A stretch of 19,717 bases of DNA from Pseudomonadota bacterium (GCA_030672465.1 DAOVGJ010000094.1:1-19717), one strand, 5' to 3'; positions 7,290-14,778 are shown, counted from the stretch's first letter. A program made the numbers and translations. The notes: generated from the letters alone by a model not told the origin.

Positions 7290-8531
7290 TTGAAGAGGAG
7301 GGTTGTCGTTACAGGATTGGGGCTGGTTCTTCCCAACGGGATCGGCGTTGAAGAGGCCTGGAGGAATACCTGTGAAGGGAGGTCCGGAATCGGCCGGATC
7401 ACCCGTTTCGATACGAGCCAATTTGAGACGAAGATCGCGGGGGAGGTAAAGGGCTTTGACCCGGAGGATTACGTGGAAAGAAAAGAGGTTCGGAGGATGG
7501 ATCTCTTTATTCAATACGCCGTTGCCGCATCAACAATGGCAGTGGAGGATTCCGGGTTGGAGGTCAATGAGGACATCAGCGATCGGGTTGGGGTGATCAT
7601 CGGAACGGGTTTGGGGGGTCTTCCCACCATCGAGGAGTATCACACGGTCCTTTTGGAGAAGGGACCGAAAAGGATAACCCCCTTCTTCATACCCAAGCTG
7701 ATCGCCAATATGGCCTCGGGGCATGTGGCCATGCACTTCAATGCGAGGGGACCAAATACGTGTGTGGTGACGGCATGTGCAACGGGGGCTCATTGCATCG
7801 GGGATGCCTTTCGAGCCATCCACTATGGGGATGCGGACGTCATTATCGCGGGAGGGACTGAGTCCAACATCACCCCCCTCTGCGTGGGCGGCTTTAATGT
7901 GATGAAGGCCATTTCCACCCGAAACGATGAGCCGGAAAAGGCTTCGAGGCCCTTTGATAGGGAGAGGGATGGGTTCGTTGTATCGGAGGGAGCAGGAATT
8001 CTTATCTTGGAGGAGTTGGACTTTGCCCTCCGGCGGGGGGCAAGGATATACGCCGAGATCATCGGGTATGGATTTAACGGAGATGCCTACCATATAACGG
8101 CCCCATCGCCGAATGGGGAGGGAGCGGCCAAGTGCATGAGTTTCGCCCTGGCAGATGCCGAAATTAACCCGGATCAAATCGACTACATCAATGCCCATGG
8201 CACCTCGACCCCCTTGAATGATCTCTCGGAAACCATTGGCATTAAAAGGGTATTTTCCGAATACGCTTATGAGATCCCGGTTAGTGCTACGAAATCCATG
8301 ACAGGGCATCTGCTCGGGGGAGCAGGAAGCACAGAGGCGATCTTTGCCATCCTGACCATGAGAGATGGGATTATTCCTCCTACCATTAATCTGGAGAATC
8401 CCGACCCGCAATGTGACCTTGACTACGTACCCAAAGAATCCAGGGAAAAGGACGTTAATATCGCAATGTCCAATTCCTTCGGGTTTGGAGGGACCAATGC
8501 GGTTCTCATCTTTTCCACGTTTAAGGGATGA
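7290..8531 (+). CDS. fabF: Beta-ketoacyl-ACP synthase II (FabF)
   Basis: The 413-residue condensing enzyme extends acyl-ACP with malonyl-ACP. The Cys-His-His triad falls at C163 (TACATGAH), H303 (NAHGTSTPLND) and H340 (SMTGHLLGGAG), the same numbering as E. coli FabF. The start is TTG at 7290, preceded by AAGGGTGG. It is the last fatty-acid gene of the cluster and is followed by a 357-base gap with structured repeats. No fabH or fabD is present in the window, so the starter condensation and malonyl transfer must be encoded elsewhere or done by other enzymes. Confidence 0.97.
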   Translation: MKRRVVVTGLGLVLPNGIGVEEAWRNTCEGRSGIGRITRFDTSQFETKIAGEVKGFDPEDYVERKEVRRMDLFIQYAVAASTMAVEDSGLEVNEDISDRVGVIIGTGLGGLPTIEEYHTVLLEKGPKRITPFFIPKLIANMASGHVAMHFNARGPNTCVVTACATGAHCIGDAFRAIHYGDADVIIAGGTESNITPLCVGGFNVMKAISTRNDEPEKASRPFDRERDGFVVSEGAGILILEELDFALRRGARIYAEIIGYGFNGDAYHITAPSPNGEGAAKCMSFALADAEINPDQIDYINAHGTSTPLNDLSETIGIKRVFSEYAYEIPVSATKSMTGHLLGGAGSTEAIFAILTMRDGIIPPTINLENPDPQCDLDYVPKESREKDVNIAMSNSFGFGGTNAVLIFSTFKG

Positions 8532-8648
8532 TGCATTCCAAGACAAAAATCGGTCTCGCCTATAATCAGGCGGATATGAGTTGAAGGAAGGTCTCGAGCA
8601 ATCCCAGCACTTGACTGGGTGTTGCCCGGGTTTCCTGTAGCGAACATT

Positions 8649-8767
8649 AAAGAATTTTTGGTAACCATTCTTAGTAAAGCGAAACGGCCGCAAATCGAAT
8701 GTTTGAGCCCGGAGGGCGAGTTTTGGATTTGCAGTGAAGCGAGCTCTAGAATGGTCAAAAATTCTTT
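8649..8767. repeat. Long imperfect palindromic element (REP/MITE-like) in the fabF - dCMP deaminase gap
   Basis: Terminal 20-base arms pair across the element: AAAGAATTTTTG + ACCATTCT on the left (8649-8671, with a 3-base GTA insertion) and AGAATGGTCAAAAATTCTTT on the right (8748-8767). Inside is a second stem, GCAAATC (8690-8696) with GATTTGC (8726-8732), and inside that GCCC-GGA-GGGC (8707-8717). This three-tier fold is characteristic of REP-type or miniature inverted-repeat elements. The rest of the 8532-8888 gap holds a possible -10 (TATAAT at 8562-8567) without a good -35, and no coding frame I believe. Confidence 0.6.
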
Positions 8768-8794
8768 TCAGTGAGCGAAAGGGAATTTGGGCAA

Positions 8795-8825
8795 CAGCCC
8801 CTTGAGGAGAAACCCTATGGGGCTG
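8795..8825 (+). other. Hairpin in the leader of the dCMP deaminase gene
   Basis: CAGCCCC (8795-8801) pairs perfectly with GGGGCTG (8819-8825) around a 17-base loop that contains GAGGAGAAACCC. It lies 64 bases before the dCMP deaminase start. It may be a leader structure. I do not recognise a known riboswitch in it, and no T-run follows. Confidence 0.35.
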
Positions 8826-8888
8826 CATCCACAGCAGTAAGTAAAGAACCCCAGGGATTGCGGCTTATTGGAATATTCCGGAGAGGGT

Positions 8889-9341
8889 ATGTCTCGTCCG
8901 TCTTGGGATGAATACTTCATGGATATCACCAGCCTCGTGGCTAAGCGGTCCACGTGTCTGAGGAGGAAAGTGGGAGCCATTTTGGTTAAGGACCGCAATG
9001 TATTGGCAACGGGATACAACGGAGCTCCCTCGGGGATTCCCCATTGTCTGGATATTGGATGCCTACGGGAGGAGATGTCTGTGCCATCGGGGGAACGGCA
9101 TGAGCTGTGTCGAGGACTCCACGCGGAGCAGAATGCTATCATTCAGGCGGCATATCATGGGGTTCGGATTCGAGGAGCCACCCTCTTCTGTACTAACTAT
9201 CCGTGTACCATCTGCATTAAGATGCTCATCAATGCGGGAATCAAGAGGGTTGTTTACCAGGACGGTTACAGCGATGAGCTAGCCAAGGAGCTCATCCAGC
9301 AAGCGGGCCTGGAGGTAGTTCGGTTCAAAGGTAAACCATGA
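8889..9341 (+). CDS. dCMP deaminase (ComEB-type cytidine/deoxycytidylate deaminase)
   Basis: The 150-residue zinc enzyme converts dCMP to dUMP, the substrate for thymidylate synthesis. Seen: LHAEQNAI with zinc ligand H78 and catalytic E80, and PCTIC with zinc ligands C106 and C109. An additional C/H group early on (GIPHCLDIGC) matches the extra zinc site of dCMP deaminases. I chose ATG 8889, with GGAGAGGGT just upstream, over an in-frame TTG at 8868. The stop overlaps the nrdR start in ATGA, so the two are translationally coupled. Pairing with the ribonucleotide reductase repressor fits a deoxynucleotide-supply role. Confidence 0.93.
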   Translation: MSRPSWDEYFMDITSLVAKRSTCLRRKVGAILVKDRNVLATGYNGAPSGIPHCLDIGCLREEMSVPSGERHELCRGLHAEQNAIIQAAYHGVRIRGATLFCTNYPCTICIKMLINAGIKRVVYQDGYSDELAKELIQQAGLEVVRFKGKP

Positions 9342-9826
9342 AATGTCCCTTTTGTTCCGAAACGGAAAGTCGGGTTGCTGATTCAAGGCTCAGCAGGGAC
9401 AAGGAAACCATTAGGCGTCGCCGTCAGTGCTTGCATTGTGGGAAACGTTTCACCACATCGGAGAGGGTCGAGGGCGCCATGCCAATGGTGGTCAAGAGGG
9501 ACGGAAGGAGGGAACCCTTCAATCGGATAAAAATCATGAACGGCCGGAGGAAGGCCTGTGAGAAACGTCCCATAAGCATTGACCACCTGGAGAGGATCGT
9601 CAATCGAATAGAGCAAGGGATCCAAGAGGCAGGGGAGAGGGAGGTCAAAAGCACCCTCATAGGGCAGAAGGTGATCGATGAACTCCGGGGCTTGGATGGG
9701 GTCGCTTATGTGAGGTTTGCCTCCGTTTACCGGCAGTTCAGGGATATCAACGAATTTATGGATGAACTCACGCAGCTCCTGGGGAATCGGACAACCGAAG
9801 GTAGGAAGGGCAAGAAAAAACGATAG
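9338..9826 (+). CDS. nrdR: Transcriptional repressor NrdR
   Basis: The 162-residue repressor of ribonucleotide reductase genes has an N-terminal zinc ribbon with C3, C6, C31 and C34 (CPFC, CLHC) and a following ATP-cone domain beginning near VVKRDGRREPFNR (51-63) that senses dATP/ATP. Length is slightly above the usual ~150 because of a basic tail ending RKGKKKR. The start overlaps the previous stop by four bases. No nrd genes are in the window, so its targets lie elsewhere. In related genomes ribD often follows; here riboflavin synthase comes next after 47 bases. Confidence 0.97.
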   Translation: MKCPFCSETESRVADSRLSRDKETIRRRRQCLHCGKRFTTSERVEGAMPMVVKRDGRREPFNRIKIMNGRRKACEKRPISIDHLERIVNRIEQGIQEAGEREVKSTLIGQKVIDELRGLDGVAYVRFASVYRQFRDINEFMDELTQLLGNRTTEGRKGKKKR

Positions 9827-9873
9827 GGCGGAGTACCGATCTTCTCCATGGGGTGCGGATAGGGGAAGGATAG

Positions 9874-10530
9874 GTGTTTACGGGATTAATCGAGGCAATC
9901 GGTTTCGTCTCCAAGATGGAAAGGAGGGGAGAGTTCACGAGGATCGCCTTCAGTTCCCCCTGGGGTTTGACAGAGATCAAAGCGGGTGATAGCATTTCGG
10001 TCAATGGCGCTTGTTTAACCGTGGTTGGTGTAGATGGAAAGACGTTCACCGTGGATGTATCCAAGGAGACCGTTACTCGTACCACCTTAGGGGAATTGAA
10101 GTCCACGTATTCAGTGAATTTGGAAAGGCCCCTAACCCCTGCGGATCGCTTGGGAGGCCATTTGGTTTTGGGCCATGTCGATGGTACGGCCACCATTACG
10201 GGAATGCTGGAGGAAGGGGGCTCCATCACCATCACGTTTCGGACATCGGAGGATTTGCTCCCCTATATGGTGGAAAAGGGATCGGTGGCCATCGATGGAA
10301 TCAGTTTGACGGTAAATGAGTGTGGGGGAAATGAGTTCAGCGTGACTATTATTCCCTTCACCTCTGAACGGACCACCATCGGCCGGAAGAGGGTGGGGGA
10401 TAAGGTGAACGTTGAGACGGATATCATCGGTAAATATGTCCAGAGGTTCTTATCCGGCCAGAAGCACGAGGGAAGAACTCCCAAATCAGGACTTGACATG
10501 GATTTTTTGGCCAAACATGGGTTCAAATAG
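9874..10530 (+). CDS. ribE: Riboflavin synthase (alpha chain)
   Basis: The 218-residue protein dismutates two 6,7-dimethyl-8-ribityllumazine molecules to riboflavin plus the pyrimidinedione. It has the two repeated lumazine-binding barrels: MFTGLIE at the N-terminus with GDSISVNGACLTV and GGHLVLGHVDG in the first, and KGSVAIDGISLTV with NVETDIIGKYV in the second. The start is GTG, preceded by AGGGGAAGGA. It is followed after about 14 bases by ribBA, then ribH. Gene naming differs between species (ribE in deltaproteobacteria and Bacillus, ribC in E. coli). Confidence 0.96.
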   Translation: MFTGLIEAIGFVSKMERRGEFTRIAFSSPWGLTEIKAGDSISVNGACLTVVGVDGKTFTVDVSKETVTRTTLGELKSTYSVNLERPLTPADRLGGHLVLGHVDGTATITGMLEEGGSITITFRTSEDLLPYMVEKGSVAIDGISLTVNECGGNEFSVTIIPFTSERTTIGRKRVGDKVNVETDIIGKYVQRFLSGQKHEGRTPKSGLDMDFLAKHGFK

Positions 10531-10544
10531 ATGGGGTGAATCGG

Positions 10545-11756
10545 ATGGTAGCTAGCATCGAATCGGTAATTGAGGATATTAAGGAAGGAAGGATGGTCAT
10601 TTTGGTCGACGACGAAGATCGGGAAAACGAGGGCGATCTGATGATCGCGGCGGAAAAAGTGACCCCGGAGGCGATTAATTTCATGGCCAAATATGGCAGG
10701 GGTCTCATCTGTCTCTCCCTTACCCCGGAACGAGTAGTCGAGCTGAAGCTGCCCATGATGGTCACCGAGAATAGGGCGAGATTTCAGACGGCCTTCACGG
10801 TATCCATTGAGGCCAAATGCGGGGTAACGACGGGTATCTCAGCAGCCGATCGGGCGACCACGGTGTTAACCGCCATCGATGATCGGACCAAACCCGAGGA
10901 TCTAGTCAGCCCAGGTCATATCTTTCCCCTCAGGGCGACGGAAGGAGGGGTGTTGGTTAGATCCGGACAAACCGAGGGTTCCATAGACCTGGCACGGTTG
11001 GCGGGATTGAAACCAACCGCCGTAATCTGTGAGATTATGAACGAGGACGGGACAATGGCTCGGATGCCCGACTTAGCGATCTTCGCTAAAAGACATCATC
11101 TGAAGATCCTCACCATAGCTGACATTATTAAATACCGCATGCGAAATGAATCCTTGGTTCGGCGAATAGCCACTGCAACCCTTCCAACGGAATACGGGGG
11201 CACCTTTACCGCCATAGCCTATGAGAACGATATCGACACTCATCACCATCTGGCCCTGGTCAAGGGGATGATCCATCCGGACGATGAAGTGCTGGTGAGG
11301 GTACATTCCCAGTGTTTGACGGGCGACGTCTTCGCGTCCAAGAGATGCGATTGTGGGGAGCAACTTCATAAGGCCATGGCCATGGTGGGAAAAGAAGGTA
11401 AGGGGGTTATCCTCTACATGCGCCAGGAGGGAAGGGGGATTGGTATCATAAACAAATTGAGGGCCTACGGCTTACAGGACGAAGGGAAGGATACCGTTGA
11501 GGCAAATGAAGAGCTGGGATTCAAGGCCGACCTAAGGGACTATGGAATCGGGGCCCAGATCTTAGTCGATCTGGGGGTGCGTAAGATACGGTTGATGACC
11601 AATAATCCCCGGAAGATCATTGGGTTAGAGGGGTATGGGATACGGGTGGTCGAGCGGATTTCCATTGAGACGAAGCCCCATATGGAGAACATCCGGTATT
11701 TGGAGACTAAAAAGGAGAAGTTGGGCCACCTCCTTTCCATCAAAACGGGGGACTAA
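10545..11756 (+). CDS. ribBA: Bifunctional 3,4-dihydroxy-2-butanone-4-phosphate synthase / GTP cyclohydrolase II
   Basis: Two fused enzymes supply both inputs of riboflavin synthesis. The RibB half (about 1-200) shows DDEDRENEGDL, the acidic Mg/substrate loop. The RibA half (about 205-403) shows HSQCLTGDVFASKRCDCGEQ, with the three zinc cysteines C-x10-C-x-C, MRQEGRGIG and a GTP-binding TNNPRK stretch. ATG 10545 has GGGGTGA just upstream and gives the family-typical start MVASIESVIEDIKEG; an in-frame GTG at 10536 would add three residues. The gene lies between ribE and ribH. No FMN riboswitch is visible upstream, so regulation may be constitutive or at the operon level. Confidence 0.96.
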   Translation: MVASIESVIEDIKEGRMVILVDDEDRENEGDLMIAAEKVTPEAINFMAKYGRGLICLSLTPERVVELKLPMMVTENRARFQTAFTVSIEAKCGVTTGISAADRATTVLTAIDDRTKPEDLVSPGHIFPLRATEGGVLVRSGQTEGSIDLARLAGLKPTAVICEIMNEDGTMARMPDLAIFAKRHHLKILTIADIIKYRMRNESLVRRIATATLPTEYGGTFTAIAYENDIDTHHHLALVKGMIHPDDEVLVRVHSQCLTGDVFASKRCDCGEQLHKAMAMVGKEGKGVILYMRQEGRGIGIINKLRAYGLQDEGKDTVEANEELGFKADLRDYGIGAQILVDLGVRKIRLMTNNPRKIIGLEGYGIRVVERISIETKPHMENIRYLETKKEKLGHLLSIKTGD

Positions 11757-11774
11757 TCCTGGGAGGGGAAAAAG

Positions 11775-12239
11775 ATGCCGAAGGTTTTAGAAGGGAAGAT
11801 TGATGCCAAGGGGTTGAAGTTCGGCCTTGTGGTCAGCCGATTCAATGATTTCATCAACGAGCGTTTGCTGGAAGGAGCCTTAGACGCCCTGACTCGAAAT
11901 GGAGCCGGGGAAAAGGACCTCTCCATTGTCAAGGTTCCCGGGGCCTTTGAAATTCCATTAGCCGCCAAGAAGATGGCCAACAGCGGGACGTATGATGCCG
12001 TCATCTGTTTGGGATGCGTGATACGAGGGGATACTCCCCATTTCGAATATATAAGCGCCGAAGTCACCAAGGGGATTGCCAAGGTCTCCTTGGAAAGCGG
12101 TGTTCCCGTTTCATTTGGTGTGATTACAGCCGACAATTTGGAGCAGGCAATCGAACGGGCGGGGACAAAGGCCGGCAACAAGGGTTGGGATGCCGCCCTT
12201 GCAGCAATCGAAATGATAAATCTTTTCAAGACCATGTAA
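11775..12239 (+). CDS. ribH: 6,7-dimethyl-8-ribityllumazine synthase
   Basis: The 154-residue subunit of the lumazine synthase shell condenses the butanone phosphate from RibB with the pyrimidine derived from RibA. Seen: VVSRFNDFI near residues 19-27, the substrate loop VPGAFEIP (54-61) and catalytic H89 in RGDTPHFEYIS. A GGGAGGGG site precedes the ATG. It lies 18 bases after ribBA. Downstream is a 210-base gap filled with repeat DNA before nusB, although ribH-nusB is usually tight. Confidence 0.97.
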   Translation: MPKVLEGKIDAKGLKFGLVVSRFNDFINERLLEGALDALTRNGAGEKDLSIVKVPGAFEIPLAAKKMANSGTYDAVICLGCVIRGDTPHFEYISAEVTKGIAKVSLESGVPVSFGVITADNLEQAIERAGTKAGNKGWDAALAAIEMINLFKTM

Positions 12240-12272
12240 GCAAGGGAGTAGTACTCGAACCCTTCTATCCAG

Positions 12273-12435
12273 ACTCCATGAAGAGATCTCTGAAAAACTG
12301 GAAAAAGGAGCTTTGAGCGCGAATTTATCACGTAGTCGAATTAAAATGTGCACCGTCTAACCGCATGACTGCAACACTGCAAAACCGCAACTGCGCAGCG
12401 AAGAGCGACTTTTTCAAAGATCTCATGAGCTCATG
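12273..12435. repeat. MITE-like inverted-repeat element between ribH and nusB
   Basis: The left arm (about 12273-12299, core GATCTCTGAAAAACT) and right arm (about 12405-12430, core ACTTTTTCAAAGATC) are imperfect reverse complements enclosing about 105 bases. The right arm ends in a perfect 12-nt palindrome, CATGAGCTCATG (12424-12435), just before the nusB ribosome-binding site. A 22-base segment of the left arm, beginning TGAAAAACTGGAAAAAG (12291-12307), recurs with one mismatch at 18303-18324, so it is a dispersed repeat. There is no transposase gene. Together this suggests a small non-autonomous element inserted upstream of nusB. Confidence 0.5.
12360..12391. repeat. Degenerate 8-bp tandem repeat
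   Basis: Four consecutive 8-base units, ACCGCATG, ACTGCAAC, ACTGCAAA and ACCGCAAC, form a short array inside the larger inverted-repeat element. The shared core is AC(C/T)GCA. It has no visible coding role. Confidence 0.5.
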
Positions 12436-12449
12436 GGAGGAAGGGTGCC

Positions 12450-12866
12450 TTGGGAGTGCGACGACGGGCCAGGGAGATTGCCCTCCAAGTTCTTTATCAG
12501 AGGGAATTTAGTCGTGTGGAAGCCGAGGAGGCCTTGAACCTCTTTTGGAACAATTTCGAGGCCTTGAAGGGGGCTATGGATTTCTCGGAGCGCATTATCA
12601 GGGGAGTCGAACAGCATCGAGAGATTTTGGATCGAATCATCGCGAAATACTCATCTCATTGGAAGATCGACCGCATGGCCCATGTGGATCGAAATATCCT
12701 CAGAATTGCCGTCTACGAACTTCTCTACTGTGATGATATTCCCCCCAAGGTGGCCATAAACGAGGCCATCGATATTGGAAAAAAGTATGGCTCTGAGGAC
12801 TCCGGGGCCTTCATCAACGGGGTTTTGGATAAGGTTAAGTCTGAGGAGAGACGGAAGGCCGAATAG
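12450..12866 (+). CDS. nusB: Transcription antitermination factor NusB
   Basis: The 138-residue all-helical protein binds boxA RNA with S10/NusE in rRNA antitermination. The N-terminus MGVRRRAREIALQVLYQ is the NusB hallmark, and VDRNILRIAVYELLY (about 75-89) followed by PPKVAINEAIDIGKKYG and FINGVLD complete the family pattern. The start is TTG 12450, supported by alignment to MG-x-RR-x-ARE and an AAGGG just upstream; GTG 12456 is a weaker choice. Association with ribH is conserved, but here 210 bases of repeat DNA intervene. Confidence 0.96.
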   Translation: MGVRRRAREIALQVLYQREFSRVEAEEALNLFWNNFEALKGAMDFSERIIRGVEQHREILDRIIAKYSSHWKIDRMAHVDRNILRIAVYELLYCDDIPPKVAINEAIDIGKKYGSEDSGAFINGVLDKVKSEERRKAE

Positions 12867-12905
12867 CCTTTACAGACCCGAGCAAGCCCCTTTCCTGGGG
12901 ATTTG

Positions 12906-13469
12906 ATGGAAGTCATTATCTCTTCCGAGCCCATAGACCGCCAGGAGTGCCAATTGGTCGAGGCAGGCTTTTTCGAGGATGAAAGGCCTCTGAGGGGCCC
13001 TGCAGGCCTTCTCGATTGGAGGCTCAACGGAGCCATATCTCGGGAAATCATAAACGGCCGAATAACGGGCCGGTTTAAGGAGACGGTTATCATCCCCTCC
13101 AATGGACGGATTCAATCTCCCAAAATTTTGCTGATCGGTTTGGGACCGGCCGTTCGAATAAGCTATCCCAAGTTGAGGGAGGTTTCGGCCCATCTCCTTC
13201 AAACCCTCCTGAAGATAAATATTCTCGACTTTTGTTGCTCAATACCCCACTCTAAGCCCTATCCCCTCGAATGCTCAAAGGCCGTTGAGGTTTGGGTCGA
13301 GGGACTGTCGGACGCATTAGGCCCTCGCGGTGAATTCCGGAAAGACATTAAGATGAGGATTACGGAGGAAGACCAGTGGGTGGATGAAGCTCTTCTGGGA
13401 GCTCAAACGGCCAAGGTAGTCTTAAAACGGAGGATGAGGATCAAGGTCAAGCAAGAGGCCAGGCCCTGA
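12906..13469 (+). CDS. Free-standing M17 (leucyl aminopeptidase) N-terminal-domain protein
   Basis: The 187-residue protein resembles only the N-terminal macro-like domain of M17 cytosol aminopeptidases. Seen: a glycine/proline-rich opening (ERPLRGPAGLLDWRLNG, about 27-43) and a strand-turn motif SPKILLIGLGP. It has none of the M17 catalytic metal-site motifs (such as NTDAEGR) and ends before a catalytic domain could begin, so it is not itself an expected peptidase. ATG 12906 is preceded by GGGGA. It follows nusB by 39 bases and is probably cotranscribed. Function unknown; a ligand-binding or regulatory role is a guess. The family match is from pattern memory and is moderately sure. Confidence 0.7.
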   Translation: MEVIISSEPIDRQECQLVEAGFFEDERPLRGPAGLLDWRLNGAISREIINGRITGRFKETVIIPSNGRIQSPKILLIGLGPAVRISYPKLREVSAHLLQTLLKINILDFCCSIPHSKPYPLECSKAVEVWVEGLSDALGPRGEFRKDIKMRITEEDQWVDEALLGAQTAKVVLKRRMRIKVKQEARP

Positions 13470-13481
13470 ACAGAAGGCCTT

Positions 13482-14432
13482 CTATCGGTTCAATTCCTCC
13501 GAAATCTTTTCCTTGAAATAGCCCACCGTCTTTCTTAATCCCTCCTTCCGGCTGACCTTCGGATCCCAACCCAAAAGGGTTATCGCCTTGGATATATCGG
13601 GCTGCCTCACCTTGGGATCGTGGGATGGCAGTGGCTTGTAGGTGATCCGGCTCTTTGATCCGGTAAGGGCGATGATCTCCTTGGCGACATTCAAAATACT
13701 GATCTCGTCGGGGTTACCCAGGTTAACGGGAAGGTGTTCTCCCGAGTGAAGAAGCCTATAGATGCCCTCCACCATGTCGGAGATATAGCAGAAGCTGCGG
13801 GTTTGATATCCATCGCCGAACACGGTGAGATCTTCATTTTTCAAGGCCTGAACCATAAAGTTGGGAAGGGCCCTTCCATCATCAAGCCTCATCCTCGGGC
13901 CATAGGTATTGAATATTCTGGAGATTCGAGTATCAACGCCATGGGATCGGTGGTAAGCCATGGTTATGGCCTCGGCAAATCGTTTGGCCTCATCGTAAAC
14001 CCCCCTGGGGTTGACCGGATCCACATTGCCCTGGTAATCCTCTCTTTGGGGATGGACGAGGGGGTCCCCATAAACTTCGGAAGTTGAGGCGAGGAGAAAC
14101 CTCGTCTTCTTCTCTTTGGCAAGCCCCAGGGCCTTATGGGTGCCGAGGGAACCAACCTTTAATGTGTGAATGGGGAAATTCAAATAGTCATTGGGGCTGG
14201 CCGGGGAGGCGAAGTGGAGGATATTATCGAGGTGTCCCTGGACATAGATGAACTCGGTGACATCATATTTAATAAAGCTAAAGCGTTCGTGCCCTATGAG
14301 GTGGGAGATATTCTCCATGTTCCCGGTGAGAAGGTTATCCATGCAGATGACCTCATGTCCCTTCTCGACGAAGTAATCGCAGAGGTGAGAGCCCAAGAAA
14401 CCCGCCCCACCCGTGATCAGCGTTCTCTCCAT
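13482..14432 (-). CDS. UDP-glucuronate decarboxylase (UDP-xylose synthase), SDR family
   Basis: The 316-residue extended short-chain dehydrogenase converts UDP-glucuronate to UDP-xylose with bound NAD+. Seen: TGGAGFLGSH (7-16) for NAD+, ASTSEVYGDP (115-124) with the Ser/Thr-Glu of the UXS subgroup, then HPQREDYQGNV and the catalytic pair Y146 and K150 in GVYDEAKR, and the UXS-typical RIFNTYGPRM. I chose ATG 14432, which begins at the nucleotide-binding strand and has AAAGGAG upstream, over an in-frame start at 14477. Pentose donors feed surface polysaccharide or lipopolysaccharide synthesis, but no glycosyltransferase is nearby. It converges with the M17-domain gene with 12 bases between stops. 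Confidence 0.92.
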   Translation of the reverse strand: MERTLITGGAGFLGSHLCDYFVEKGHEVICMDNLLTGNMENISHLIGHERFSFIKYDVTEFIYVQGHLDNILHFASPASPNDYLNFPIHTLKVGSLGTHKALGLAKEKKTRFLLASTSEVYGDPLVHPQREDYQGNVDPVNPRGVYDEAKRFAEAITMAYHRSHGVDTRISRIFNTYGPRMRLDDGRALPNFMVQALKNEDLTVFGDGYQTRSFCYISDMVEGIYRLLHSGEHLPVNLGNPDEISILNVAKEIIALTGSKSRITYKPLPSHDPKVRQPDISKAITLLGWDPKVSRKEGLRKTVGYFKEKISEELNR

Positions 14433-14452
14433 GAAAAAGGTCTCCTTTACGG

Positions 14453-14477
14453 ATGATATGCTTATTCTTCGTATCAT
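14453..14477. promoter_or_regulatory. Inverted repeat upstream of the UDP-glucuronate decarboxylase gene
   Basis: ATGATATG (14453-14460) and CGTATCAT (14470-14477) are inverted with one G.T mismatch and a 9-base spacer. They lie 21-45 bases upstream of the start, next to the ribosome-binding site. An operator or a leader hairpin is possible. A TATGAT on the minus strand overlaps the right arm, but I see no matching -35. Confidence 0.3.
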
Positions 14478-14537
14478 ACCCCGGGGAGCTTGTAAAGGGA
14501 ATTTGTTTTTTGGCGTTTTCTGAGTCCCTAGGGTTTG

Positions 14538-14587
14538 TCTGGTCTATCTGGTCTGTTTCGTCTATTTGGTCTATTTCGTTCGTTTGG
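14538..14587. repeat. Degenerate 9-bp tandem repeat
   Basis: About five and a half copies of a 9-base unit, from TCTGGTCTA and TCTGGTCTG through TTTCGTCTA, TTTGGTCTA and TTTCGTTCG to a partial TTTGG. It lies in the 382-base gap between the divergently transcribed UDP-glucuronate decarboxylase and aminotransferase genes. Open frames across it encode only low-complexity peptides and are not genes. Apart from the inverted repeat and the promoter listed, I see nothing else in this gap. Confidence 0.65.
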
Positions 14588-14751
14588 ATTCCGTTGTCCC
14601 TGAGCGTAAATTCATCCTTTAACCGCAGCACCAAACTCGACTGGAAGGGGTAAGTATTCCCCGCCTCCTCACCCTCGATGTGTACCCCAAAAATCAGAGG
14701 TTCCCTCACGGTACGAGTCGTTTCTCGTTTGACAAAACCCTTTAAATGAGG

Positions 14752-14778
14752 TTGAAATCAACAGACTTCTACTATACT
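14752..14778 (+). promoter_or_regulatory. Candidate promoter for the branched-chain aminotransferase gene
   Basis: TATACT (14773-14778) is a good -10. TTGAAA (14752-14757) lies 15 bases upstream, which is short. A perfect TTGACA at 14729-14734 has no good -10 at the right distance (TTGAAA at 17 bases is poor). Initiation near 14785 would leave a 30-base leader. Confidence 0.4.

Noticed and set aside
7530..8828. 432-codon minus-strand open frame opposite fabF
   Set aside because: fabF has its full catalytic triad on the plus strand; the antisense translation has no recognisable domain.
9827..11774. FMN riboswitch controlling the rib genes
   Set aside because: No RFN-type conserved blocks are visible in the short gaps before ribE, ribBA or ribH, nor in the leader before the dCMP deaminase gene.
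13472..13483. 12-nt palindrome AGAAGGCCTTCT between convergent stops
   Set aside because: No loop and no T-run; too short to call a terminator or operator.
14353..14709. 118-codon minus-strand frame with a repeating Asp-Gln-Ile-Asp-like peptide
   Set aside because: The repeats come from the 9-bp DNA array; the frame overlaps the start of the UDP-glucuronate decarboxylase gene.
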